Positions 8,222-15,260 of a stretch of DNA of 64,000 nt are shown piece by piece. Origin of the DNA: Chitinophaga nivalis (GTDB lineage Bacteria > Bacteroidota > Bacteroidia > Chitinophagales > Chitinophagaceae); contig NZ_JAPDNR010000001.1 of NCBI RefSeq assembly GCF_025989125.1, forward strand, positions 3,702,301 through 3,766,300. The letters are read 5' to 3'. The position numbers and the translations under genes are program-made. A model generated the notes under the pieces. It did not search any database. It was not told where the DNA came from and was given only the letters and a program-made list of their open reading frames with translations. The stretch's first letter is position 1; each line of letters begins with the position of its first letter.

Positions 8222-8380
8222 ATGAAATCAACAACTTCCAAACAAATCAAAGGACTCAGTCTGGATAAAAAAACCATTGCAAAACTGAGTGACATCCAGA
8301 TGAACACTATTGTTGGCGGCGCCGAGGAGCCGATAGTGAGCATTAAAATTATTATCCCTATCAAATGGAGCAGGTTTTAA
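8222..8380 (+). CDS. Precursor A5 with Cys-free core
   Basis: 52 residues, too short for most gene finders. The leader MKSTTSKQIKGLSLDKKTIA... ends IVGG at 33 and keeps the 22-residue box of its neighbours. The 19-residue core has no Cys and only two hydroxyl residues (both Ser), with an Ile-rich middle (IKIIIPIKW) and a basic C-terminus. It therefore cannot form a lanthionine on its own. It may be a linear dehydrated peptide, a substrate of another maturation enzyme, a partner peptide, or decaying. It lies 45 bases before the luciferase-like gene. Confidence 0.75.
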   Translation: MKSTTSKQIKGLSLDKKTIAKLSDIQMNTIVGGAEEPIVSIKIIIPIKWSRF

Positions 8381-8425
8381 CCTGCTTCCTTTCAACCATC
8401 TGTTAAGCAATTAAATCCCGGATGT

Positions 8426-9331
8426 ATGGACGCAATAAAATTAGGCGTGCTGGATTTTGGAGAAGGGTATGACAGTCTGCATGACCTTATAACTTATGCA
8501 ACTGACGCTGACCAGCTTGGCTACAGCCGTTTCTGGCTGGGGGAGCATTATATTTTCAACAGCTTATGGTGTAATCCTGAGCCGATACTTCCCCTGCTGC
8601 TGGCATATACAGAGAGAATACGCATAGGTACGGCCGGCATACTATTATCAGCACATACGCCATATCGTATAGCCATTACTTTCAAGCAGCTGAGCAATAT
8701 GTTCAGCAATCGCGTAGATCTTGGATTTGCAGCCGGTTTGCCGGCAGGCGATAACATACGGCAACTGTTACATGCCGATGCCGGTGCATTTGATGAGAAG
8801 CTACGGCAGGTGCTGGAGCTGCTCCGTGAAGAAGACAATATGATCGGGAACGGAATACCTGTTCCGCCTTACCGCGGCGAAATTCCGGAGTTATGGTCTT
8901 TGGGATGCTCCTGCAAAAGGCTGGATAGCGTTCTGGAGTCAGGGCTCAACTTTTCCAGATCATTATTCCATGAGATCTCCGACGACGCTGCACAGAAAGA
9001 GCAATTGCGTGTATTTATGGAACGTTATGCTGACAGGCACGGGGCGTACCCGAAAATCAACCTGGCGGTATCCGGTATATGCAGTGATTCAGAAGCGATG
9101 GCGAAACAACTGTATAAGCAATCTCCCTACTATCAATCCGCATTCATCAGGTGTAATCTCCTGGGAAGTCCGTCTTATTTCCAGGATACCATCTGTGAAT
9201 ATGCCGCTGCCTTTGGGATTAATGAGTTCATTTTTCTCAACCTTGCTGCCGGCATCCGGGATCGGTTGCATTCACTCAGACTACTGGCGCCGGTTTTCCA
9301 GCTGCCCGCGGCACACATGACAGTGCAGTAG
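8426..9331 (+). CDS. Luciferase-like flavin-dependent oxidoreductase
   Basis: 301-residue TIM-barrel protein of the luciferase-like monooxygenase (LLM) family. Seen: LGVLDFGEG at the start, YSRFWLGEHY (about 33-42), the IRIGTAGILL strand (about 70-79), FKQLSNMFSNRVDLGFAAGLP (in the position of the family's LD..S.GR..LG.G.G), and a C-terminal EFIFLNLA strand. FMN or a related flavin is the expected cofactor. It follows the A1-A5 precursors in the same direction and precedes a sixth. Members of this family act as LanJC-type dehydroamino-acid reductases in some lanthipeptide pathways, and others are oxidative RiPP tailoring enzymes; either would fit. Reaction not shown by the sequence. Confidence 0.8.
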   Translation: MDAIKLGVLDFGEGYDSLHDLITYATDADQLGYSRFWLGEHYIFNSLWCNPEPILPLLLAYTERIRIGTAGILLSAHTPYRIAITFKQLSNMFSNRVDLGFAAGLPAGDNIRQLLHADAGAFDEKLRQVLELLREEDNMIGNGIPVPPYRGEIPELWSLGCSCKRLDSVLESGLNFSRSLFHEISDDAAQKEQLRVFMERYADRHGAYPKINLAVSGICSDSEAMAKQLYKQSPYYQSAFIRCNLLGSPSYFQDTICEYAAAFGINEFIFLNLAAGIRDRLHSLRLLAPVFQLPAAHMTVQ

Positions 9332-9388
9332 CCAACATAGCAACCCTTGCATATAATGAATACAATGATTTCTAAAATACGTACAGTT

Positions 9389-9580
9389 ATGAAACCAACA
9401 TCAGATTCAACCCGGAGGCTCTTCCTGCAGAAAACTACTGTTGCCAGGTTAACGCCGGCTGCACTGGGTTTGCTGAAAGGCGGCGGCGAACCGTTAAAAA
9501 TAGCAGCCTCCGGATGTATTTGCGCTACCGGTCAATCATGTGGCATCAGGTGCTTCGAACCAGTTGTAATACCATGCTGA
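9389..9580 (+). CDS. Cys-rich lanthipeptide-type precursor A6
   Basis: 63 residues from the ATG at 9389; earlier in-frame starts (9347 TTG, 9356 and 9365 ATG) would lengthen the leader. The leader box LFLQKTTVARLTPAALGLL-KGG has the same 22-residue spacing as A1-A5. The core of about 31 residues has five Cys (43, 45, 51, 55, 63) and Ser/Thr at 41, 47 and 50, so it can form several thioether rings. It ends in Cys, which would allow a C-terminal lanthionine or aminovinyl-cysteine. No decarboxylase gene was seen. A strong hairpin follows at 9611. Confidence 0.8.
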   Translation: MKPTSDSTRRLFLQKTTVARLTPAALGLLKGGGEPLKIAASGCICATGQSCGIRCFEPVVIPC

Positions 9581-9610
9581 TAACCGTCTTTCCTTCCGCC
9601 CATAAATACA

Positions 9611-9638
9611 AAAAGTCCTGGTTGCGCCCAGGACTTTT
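9611..9638 (+). terminator. Terminator after precursor A6
   Basis: Perfect 11-base stem AAAAGTCCTGG / CCAGGACTTTT with a 6-base loop. It ends the plus-strand group that may begin at 3363. Confidence 0.75.
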
Positions 9639-9735
9639 GCATGAATATACCTGATTCAGGTACAATCATGAAACCACTATAAATATAATACTCTTTCTCA
9701 AATACAGAAAATTAAAGACCAGTCATCATCTGCCA

Positions 9736-9779
9736 AAACCAGACTCCCTGCTGTTATACAACAGCAGGGAGTCTGGTTT
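9736..9779 (-). terminator. Long hairpin terminator of the LytTR operon
   Basis: Perfect 20-base stem (9736-9755 with 9760-9779) and loop ATAC, A-rich on one side and T-rich on the other, so it can act in both directions. It stands 17 bases after the stop of the response regulator gene. Confidence 0.85.
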
Positions 9780-9795
9780 AAAGCCGCAGCATGTG

Positions 9796-10533
9796 TTATT
9801 TCTTCAGGCGTATCAGTTCAAAAAAAGCGCTTTTAAAAGTGATACCGATAGGAATGTATTGCTGCACCTGATTTTTCTTCCGGATTATCAATTGATTACC
9901 TTCAACAGAAACAATCCTGTTCAGGGAAATGATATAGGAGTTATGCACACGGGCAAATTGTGATTTAGGCAGGGTACTTTCAAGATCCTTCATATTCATG
10001 AGCGCCAGTACTTTATCATTGGCACAATGAAAGGCCACATAATTCTTGATCCCTTCAATGTAATCAATATCTTCAAAGTTTATTTTAATCTGCTTGCCTT
10101 TATGCTCCGTTTTTACAAACAGATATGGCTGGTCGGTCTGTTTATTGCTATCAACGTCCATACGTTGCGTAAAAAGAGATTGAAACAGGTTCAGGGCTTT
10201 CTGGGAAGCCTTCAGGAAACGCTGATAGGTAACAGGTTTCAGCAGATAATCCACCACATCGTGTTCAAACCCTTCCAGCGCATATTCACTATAAGCGGTA
10301 GTAAGAATTACTTTTACATTATCGTTCATGATCTTTAAAAGATCAATGCCTGAGATTTCCGGCATGTGGATATCCAGAAAAATCAGGTCAATTTTGTTGG
10401 TGCTGACGTATTTCAGCGCTTCCAGGGCATTGGTGGAACTACCGGCCAGTTTCAGAAAGGGAGTCTGGTTTACATATTTTTCCATTATTTCCACGGAATG
10501 TTGTTCGTCGTCGATTATATAACAGTTTATCAT
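9796..10533 (-). CDS. LytTR-family response regulator
   Basis: 245 residues. The receiver domain (1-120) has the acidic pair D8/D9, phospho-acceptor D54 in FLDIHMP, T78 in ILTTAY and K98 in LLKPV. The LytTR DNA-binding domain (about 138-242) shows YIEGIKNYVAFH, LPKSQFARVHNSYIISLNRI and the closing IPIGITFKSAFFELI. The partner kinase gene ends 10 bases upstream, so the two are co-transcribed. LytTR regulators control bacteriocin genes in many bacteria. Here the gene lies between the two precursor arrays, and the repeated element at 12204, 13170 and 13837 is a candidate binding site. Confidence 0.95.
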   Translation of the reverse strand: MINCYIIDDEQHSVEIMEKYVNQTPFLKLAGSSTNALEALKYVSTNKIDLIFLDIHMPEISGIDLLKIMNDNVKVILTTAYSEYALEGFEHDVVDYLLKPVTYQRFLKASQKALNLFQSLFTQRMDVDSNKQTDQPYLFVKTEHKGKQIKINFEDIDYIEGIKNYVAFHCANDKVLALMNMKDLESTLPKSQFARVHNSYIISLNRIVSVEGNQLIIRKKNQVQQYIPIGITFKSAFFELIRLKK

Positions 10534-10543
10534 AGACCGGGTT

Positions 10544-11644
10544 TTAAATCTCTTGTTGTGTCATGGCGGCTTCGCCTGTTATATTCAGGGTCAGCGTATA
10601 AAAAAATTCTTTGTTATCAATATGCAGCAGATGCCTGTCGGGGTACACCTGCTCGAGATGTTTGGCCACGTAGGCCAGACCGATACCATTGGATATTTCT
10701 TTCGGGCCGAAACGTTTTTTGTTGTGAATGAAAAAGGAGATATGTGAGGTATCTGCTTCCAGTCTGACCGTCAGTGGATGAGCAGCATCATGCATGTCGC
10801 CATGCTTGAATGCATTTTCCAGCAGGGTAATCAATGTATGCGGCACGATCCGCAGGTGATGACAGCGGACCGTTTTTTCAAAATTGATATATACACCATT
10901 ACTGTATCGCATTTTATATATACTGATCAGATAGTCGATATTATCTACCTCTTCTGCCAGGGAAACAAATCCGTCGGTATCTACTTTCCGGAGAGATGAC
11001 CGCATTATATGTGTCAGCGCTACGATGCCTTCTGCTACCTCGGGATGGGTATCTTCCACTTTATTGTAAAAGTAGCCTAAGGTGTTAAACAGAAAATGCG
11101 GATTTATCTGGGTTCTCAGGACTTCATTCTCCAGCTCCAGTTTTTCCTGGGCCAGTTTTAGCTGCGCCATTTCTTTCTTTGTCATTTCGGTGCGGATAAT
11201 CTGCACCTCCTCTTTTCGTTTAATAGACAATCGGGCAAACCAATATCCGAATGACAGCAGGATAGACTGAAACCACCACCAGGTAGCACCTACACCCAGC
11301 TCATAAGGGGTATAATAGGCATAATTTGCGTTAGGTCCCAACCAATGCGGGTTGGCTACCGTTAAAACCAGATAGTGGACAACATTATTCAGCACAAAGG
11401 ATAACAGCAACAAACCTATATAGGAAAAGTATTTCTTCCGTTCAAAAAAAGCAGGCAATAAAAAATCTGAATTTGAATAAAATAAAACCGCGCAGATCAG
11501 AAATATCTGTACATTTTCTATTAACACTATCTCAGGATGCCCTGCTGTAACAGTATATACATAAGTACATTCACTTCCATACAGTACCCATACCATCAGG
11601 TGTATCCAAAATTTATATCTGATACCGGTTGTTTTCTTTTTCAT
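10544..11644 (-). CDS. LytS-like sensor histidine kinase
   Basis: 366 residues from ATG 11644 (MKKKTTGIRYKFW); the frame is open further upstream to 11782, but that part lacks family character. Four hydrophobic helices at about 14-30, 40-58, 73-95 and 118-137 form the sensor. A coiled linker (about 142-176) leads to the His_kinase motif INPHFLFNTLGYF with H183, and the ATPase part has LLENAFKHG and NGIGLAYV. Lacking a large extracellular domain, it is like the peptide- or envelope-sensing LytS/AgrC-type kinases. It pairs with the response regulator downstream. Sensing of the mature peptide is inference. Confidence 0.92.
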   Translation of the reverse strand: MKKKTTGIRYKFWIHLMVWVLYGSECTYVYTVTAGHPEIVLIENVQIFLICAVLFYSNSDFLLPAFFERKKYFSYIGLLLLSFVLNNVVHYLVLTVANPHWLGPNANYAYYTPYELGVGATWWWFQSILLSFGYWFARLSIKRKEEVQIIRTEMTKKEMAQLKLAQEKLELENEVLRTQINPHFLFNTLGYFYNKVEDTHPEVAEGIVALTHIMRSSLRKVDTDGFVSLAEEVDNIDYLISIYKMRYSNGVYINFEKTVRCHHLRIVPHTLITLLENAFKHGDMHDAAHPLTVRLEADTSHISFFIHNKKRFGPKEISNGIGLAYVAKHLEQVYPDRHLLHIDNKEFFYTLTLNITGEAAMTQQEI

Positions 11645-11813
11645 AATTATTCGGATATTTTTATTGTTACCGGAGGTAACTTCCTGGCACATTTCACGCT
11701 TATCAACATGCGTCCCGGGTAACAGTTGCTTTTCGCTACGGACTGTACAAAAACAGCTACAATGCCAGCTGATAACAGGCATTGCAGGTAATTAACAAGA
11801 TAGCCGGCAGGAA

Positions 11814-11867
11814 TCATGCAGTCACTTTTTTTAGTGATAAATTCCTTAGGACATTATATTCTTTCAT
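11814..11867 (-). pseudogene. Truncated precursor leader (B7 remnant)
   Basis: A 17-codon frame, MKEYNVLRNLSLKKVTA, then a stop. It keeps the start and the LSLKK part of the leader box of the upstream array but lacks the rest of the leader, the GG and any core. It is the last element of the minus-strand array, nearest to the kinase gene, and is best read as a dead copy. Confidence 0.5.
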
Positions 11868-11961
11868 AGACCCGTCCATCAGTGTATCAGGAATAAGTAA
11901 CTTTTTTTGCATGAGGCAATAAAAAAGAGACTGATTTCTCAAACGGAAAGGGATACTAAAG

Positions 11962-12111
11962 CTATGAGATGGAAAGGTTTTCGCAGCGGCTTTGTTGGTA
12001 TGCAAAGCCCCCGTCACTACTATCAGGTTTATTTAAATCAGTTTGGGCAAGTGGTACCATTATCTCTTTTTCCAGGGATAATCTGCTGAGGGTACTGTTC
12101 TTTTCTTTCAT
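11962..12111 (-). CDS. Divergent lanthipeptide-type precursor B6
   Basis: 49 residues. The leader (MKEKNSTLSRLSLEKEIMV...) is recognisable, but the box is stretched: the GG lies at 34-35 instead of 31-32, and the region before it reads LNKPDSSDGG. The remaining 14-residue core has one Cys and three Ser. It is preceded at 12204-12253 by a well-kept copy of the 50-base element, so it may still be expressed. It could be a drifting or dying copy, but the reading frame is intact. Confidence 0.6.
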   Translation of the reverse strand: MKEKNSTLSRLSLEKEIMVPLAQTDLNKPDSSDGGFAYQQSRCENLSIS

Positions 12112-12203
12112 GGGCTACATAAATGAATGTGTCAGGAATAGCATAAGCGAAAAACTTCGATTAATATAATAAAAATAAAATGAAATAACATGGACGGGAA
12201 AAA

Positions 12204-12253
12204 AAATGTATCGTTTTGCATTTGCCCGGGACGAAATGCCATTTTGTAGGTAT
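12204..12253 (-). promoter_or_regulatory. Conserved 50-bp element upstream of B6 (candidate LytTR site)
   Basis: Written on the plus strand it contains AATGTATCGTTTTGC and, about 28 bases on, AATGCCATTTTGT: two imperfect direct half-sites. The same block occurs at 13170-13219 and 13837-13886, each time 83-93 bases upstream of a precursor start. A TATTTTTA (-7-like, minus strand) lies about 30 bases closer to the gene. Confidence 0.65.
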
Positions 12254-12308
12254 GGCGGAACGCAATATCAATACCTTCTACATCTCTGTAAAAGGTATTG
12301 AATACTTT

Positions 12309-12503
12309 TTAAAATGTAAAATCACAGGAACTGCCCGGGACGCGAGGTGGTGTAGGTCTGGTCTTTTGGGGAGGCAGGGTGCAGCTTGTGTCGATGCCGG
12401 TTCCATCACCTCCGTGAATTTTAGTCATATCATTGGAGGTAAGCTGAACAATTGTCTCTCTTTTTAATGACAATTTTTTGTCCGTGTTGTTCTTTTTTTT
12501 CAT
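12309..12503 (-). CDS. Lanthipeptide-type precursor B5
   Basis: 64 residues. The leader (1-32) has the MKKKNN start and the box LSLKRETIVQLTSNDMTKI-HGG. The 32-residue core has two Cys (41 and 60), nine Ser/Thr and six Pro, so two thioether rings are possible. The Pro-rich middle (KTRPTPPRVPG) echoes B4. No copy of the 50-base element lies directly upstream; the gene is 70 bases after the end of B4 and is probably co-transcribed with it. Confidence 0.85.
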   Translation of the reverse strand: MKKKNNTDKKLSLKRETIVQLTSNDMTKIHGGDGTGIDTSCTLPPQKTRPTPPRVPGSSCDFTF

Positions 12504-12572
12504 AGTTACATAATTGAATTTGTCAGGAATAAATAAAAAAATGTTGTGTACGGGATCATCAAAACCAAAACA

Positions 12573-12761
12573 TCAGGCTAGCTCAGTGGTCGTTGTTGTT
12601 CCACCTGCAAAAGATGGTCTGGTCTTAATCGGGAGGCACTTCGAATAATAAGTGGGTTCCCCGTTGCCGCCGTAAAGTCTGGTCATGTCAGTTTTGTTAA
12701 GCTGAGCAATTACTTCCTTTTTCAGCGCTAATTTTTTGATGGCGTTGTTTCGTTTTTTCAT
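12573..12761 (-). CDS. Lanthipeptide-type precursor B4
   Basis: 62 residues. Leader box LALKKEVIAQLNKTDMTRL-YGG at the standard spacing. The 30-residue core has one Cys (residue 42) and nine Ser/Thr, including a run of five Thr near the C-terminus, a good substrate for repeated dehydration. It contains KTRPSF, resembling KTRPTP in B5. A weaker version of the 50-base element lies at 12809-12855, closer to the start than in the other copies. Confidence 0.85.
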   Translation of the reverse strand: MKKRNNAIKKLALKKEVIAQLNKTDMTRLYGGNGEPTYYSKCLPIKTRPSFAGGTTTTTELA

Positions 12762-12808
12762 GGTAAATAATGAAGGGATAAATAAAAGGTGGTTGTAAAT
12801 GAGATAAT

Positions 12809-12855
12809 AAAATCTGATGTTTTACATTTCCTGCCAATCTTTCTGAAAGTAGGTA
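12809..12855 (-). promoter_or_regulatory. Degenerate copy of the 50-bp element upstream of B4
   Basis: GATGTTTTACATTTCCTGCC and the closing AGTAGGTAT follow the pattern of the well-kept copies, but several core positions differ and the distance to the start codon (48 bases) is shorter. Confidence 0.4.
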
Positions 12856-12910
12856 TCCATACCCGATGCATCCGGGCAGAAGGGTTTGACCTGTTTCCGA
12901 AGTAAAAATA

Positions 12911-13087
12911 TCAGTCACGCGCTGTCGGGCCAGGTGAAAGTGTGGGATGCAGTGTTGGTAAACGAGGTCGGAGGCTTGATTGTCCATCTGCACCACCTAA
13001 AAGTTTAGCCATATCAGTTTCGTTAAGCACAACAATTATCTCTTTTTTCAGCGATAATTTCCTGCGGGTGTTTTTTTGTTTTTTCAT
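12911..13087 (-). CDS. Precursor B3 with Cys-free, Pro-rich core
   Basis: 58 residues, absent from simple ORF lists because another frame overlaps it. Leader box LSLKKEIIVVLNETDMAKL-LGG is intact. The 26-residue core has no Cys, six Ser/Thr, five Pro and three Arg. Lanthionine rings cannot form. It may be a linear dehydrated peptide, or the core may have been changed by a frameshift, since the overlapping frame contains a CIP segment comparable to CLP of B4. The 50-base element lies at 13170-13219. Confidence 0.75.
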   Translation of the reverse strand: MKKQKNTRRKLSLKKEIIVVLNETDMAKLLGGADGQSSLRPRLPTLHPTLSPGPTARD

Positions 13088-13169
13088 GTGTGAATAATTG
13101 AAGAAATAAACAGAAGGTTGTTTGGAGTGATGAAATAAAAGTAGTATGAAATACGATTGTCAGAAAAAG

Positions 13170-13219
13170 AAATGGACCATTTTGCATTTGTTCAGGACAC
13201 TATACATTTTTGCCTGTAT
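13170..13219 (-). promoter_or_regulatory. Conserved 50-bp element upstream of B3 (candidate LytTR site)
   Basis: Half-sites AATGGACCATTTTGC and TACATTTTTGC (plus-strand view) in the same arrangement as at 12204 and 13837. A TACTTTTA (-7-like, minus strand) lies between the element and the precursor start at 13087. Confidence 0.65.
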
Positions 13220-13247
13220 TATTAATAAATCCCTCCCCGCAGATTGT

Positions 13248-13295
13248 TTAAGAAAAATAGTCAGTGCAGCATGCCGCACTGACTATTTTTCTTAA
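13248..13295 (-). terminator. Terminator between precursors B2 and B3
   Basis: Perfect 20-base stem (13248-13267 with 13276-13295), rich in A on one arm and T on the other, standing 3 bases after the stop of B2. It separates the B1-B2 transcript from B3, which has its own upstream element. Confidence 0.85.
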
Positions 13296-13297
13296 TA

Positions 13298-13477
13298 TCA
13301 TAAAGTCTCATCATTGTCGAAACGGGGTTTGTAAGGCCTTGGATGCGGCGCTCCTGGTATGGGGCCGGTATTTGATTCACCACCGCCGTAAGCCCTGGCC
13401 GTGTCATTTTGAGTAAGCAGTGTAATAATTCCTTTTTTCAGCAATAATTTCTTGTGGGTGTTGTTCTTTTTTCTCAT
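13298..13477 (-). CDS. Precursor B2 with Cys-free, Pro-rich core
   Basis: 59 residues. The leader MRKKNNTHKK plus box LLLKKGIITLLTQNDTARA-YGG is intact. The 27-residue core has no Cys, three Ser/Thr, six Pro and an acidic C-terminus. It lies 72 bases after the end of B1 and lacks its own 50-base element, so it is probably read with B1. Like B3 it cannot form a lanthionine by itself. Confidence 0.8.
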   Translation of the reverse strand: MRKKNNTHKKLLLKKGIITLLTQNDTARAYGGGESNTGPIPGAPHPRPYKPRFDNDETL

Positions 13478-13549
13478 GGGTAAACAATTAAATTTATCAG
13501 GGAATATAGATTAATTTGAATAGTATCATAAAGTGATCATCAGCAACAG

Positions 13550-13750
13550 TCAGTATTCACGTAGGATGACAGGAGAAGCTACCCTCCCGGATCCTGTTTC
13601 CTCAAACGTTTTTGGCGGCGAGGTGGGTACCGTATACGTACCCCCTGATGGATTACCTCCATAAACGTTGGTCATATCATTCGGCGTAAGCCGCGTAATT
13701 ATCCCTTTTTTCAGCGATAATTTCTTGTGGGTGTTGTTCTTTTTTTTCAT
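13550..13750 (-). CDS. Precursor B1 with Cys-free core
   Basis: 66 residues from ATG 13750 (MKKKNNTHKK); the frame is open to 13924, but the start is set by comparison with B2-B5. Leader box LSLKKGIITRLTPNDMTNV-YGG. The 34-residue core has nine Ser/Thr, five Pro and no Cys. First gene of the minus-strand array and divergent from lanC (297 bases away). The 50-base element at 13837-13886 and a TACTTTTA promoter-like box at about 13804-13811 lie upstream. Confidence 0.8.
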   Translation of the reverse strand: MKKKNNTHKKLSLKKGIITRLTPNDMTNVYGGNPSGGTYTVPTSPPKTFEETGSGRVASPVILREY

Positions 13751-13836
13751 GGGTAAACGATTGAATTTTTCGGGAAGAATCGGGTTGTTGTGAATTGTGT
13801 GATAAAAGTAATACGAACCTGTAATGCCCGGAAAAG

Positions 13837-13886
13837 AAATGTACCGTTTTGCATTTTTCCAGGACGCAATGTCCTTTTGTCGGTAT
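13837..13886 (-). promoter_or_regulatory. Conserved 50-bp element upstream of B1 (candidate LytTR site)
   Basis: Half-sites AATGTACCGTTTTGC and AATGTCCTTTTGT about 28-30 bases apart in the plus-strand view. It lies in the divergent region between the precursor array and lanC and so could serve both directions. Confidence 0.65.
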
Positions 13887-14046
13887 TTTTGAAGCGCACT
13901 GCATTCCGCGGGATAGTCAGGCAAAATACTATCCGTAAAACATCTCCTTTATTTAATTACATCATCCATACCTACAATATATCAATCGGTGTATCATATT
14001 TCCCGGAGGAATAGGGCTGTTCTATGTTTGCCAAAAGTATCCGAAG

Positions 14047-15228
14047 ATGATTATACTGGATGAAAATATTGAAACCACTGTCTGGACAGCCCACGAAACA
14101 ATTATCAGCAGTCCTGTGCCAGATGACTCTTTACTGAATGGGAAACTGGGTATGATACTTTATTATCATTCCATGTTTCTGGCGTATCAGCGCAGTGAAT
14201 TTGCAGACAGGGCATATCAGCTGCTGGAAGAAATTTTCGCTGGTCTCAACAGCGGGTCAACAGCGTTGTCCGGCGCCTCTCTCGGCAATGGCGCCTGCGG
14301 CTTAACCTATGCGGTTACGCTGCTGAAAAAAAACGGGTTCCTGGATACAGACCTCAGGGCAGAATTGGGTGAACTGGATGCATATCTTCATCAGACTGCC
14401 TTGCAGGAAATTGAAAAAGATCACCTGGATTATCTGCATGGCGCATTCGGCATTATCTGGTATTTCACGGAACGCCTTCCTGACCCGGTTATACAAGCGT
14501 ATCTGGAACAGATCATCCATAAATTGTATGAACGTCGCGTAGTCACCGACCAGGGTACCTGGTTCAGAAACTACATTATAGATCCTGCGGAAAAAGAGGA
14601 GATCAACTTCAGTTTATCCCACGGCCAGTGCGCTTTTCTATGCATCCTTTGCGATCTGCTGGAAAAAGGTATCGCGGAGAATAAAGTGCGGTATCTCTTA
14701 ATGGAAGGTCTCCGCTTTATAAAAGGCCGCCTTCAGCAAATAGACTTTCAGCATCAGCAATATTCCTTTTTCCCGTTGAGCATGTCTCCGGATGGCAGTA
14801 TGCCTCCCATGAATCACCGGCTTGCCTGGTGCTATGGTGATCTTAACGAAGCCCTCCTGTTCTACAAAGCCGGTCATCTGCTGCATGATCAGCATATGAT
14901 AAAATTCGCTGACCTGATTGGCAGTACCTCTATCATGCGACAGAATACGGAGGCTACATTATGTACCGACAGCCATTTCTGTCATGGTACTGCCGGACTT
15001 GCACAGTTTTATCACACGCTCTACCGGCACACCGGATGGGATAAATATAATACCGCAAGGGAGTACTGGGGCACAGCAACAGCCCGGCTGCTGGCCAGAG
15101 ATATTGACGCCCGGCTCTTCGCCGGTAAAGAAAACTCCCTGCTGGTTGGTCTCACGGGACCAGTGCTGGTGCTTTCGTCCCTGATCACCAATGAAGAATT
15201 ACCCTGGACGGGTGTATTTCTGCTGTAA
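14047..15228 (+). CDS. lanC: LanC-like lanthionine cyclase
   Basis: 393-residue member of the LanC family, the zinc enzymes that add Cys thiols to dehydrated Ser/Thr. Seen: LSHGQ (about 189-193), AWCYGD with zinc ligand C262, and CHGTAG with ligands C312 and H313. The earlier GxxG turns of the alpha-toroid (GKLGM, GAFGI) are also present. The length is usual for stand-alone cyclases of class I pathways. It begins the plus-strand biosynthetic operon; lanB follows 32 bases later. The many Cys-free cores nearby mean that it cannot act on every precursor. Confidence 0.93.
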   Translation: MIILDENIETTVWTAHETIISSPVPDDSLLNGKLGMILYYHSMFLAYQRSEFADRAYQLLEEIFAGLNSGSTALSGASLGNGACGLTYAVTLLKKNGFLDTDLRAELGELDAYLHQTALQEIEKDHLDYLHGAFGIIWYFTERLPDPVIQAYLEQIIHKLYERRVVTDQGTWFRNYIIDPAEKEEINFSLSHGQCAFLCILCDLLEKGIAENKVRYLLMEGLRFIKGRLQQIDFQHQQYSFFPLSMSPDGSMPPMNHRLAWCYGDLNEALLFYKAGHLLHDQHMIKFADLIGSTSIMRQNTEATLCTDSHFCHGTAGLAQFYHTLYRHTGWDKYNTAREYWGTATARLLARDIDARLFAGKENSLLVGLTGPVLVLSSLITNEELPWTGVFLL

Positions 15229-15260
15229 TAGCGCGGCATAACATTGTAAACCTATCAAAG

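Noticed and set aside
12697..12996. A 99-codon minus-strand frame overlapping precursors B3 and B4
   Set aside because: Its sequence is a frame-shadow: the reading frame one base over encodes B3 with a full leader box and GG, and the 3' part overlaps B4.
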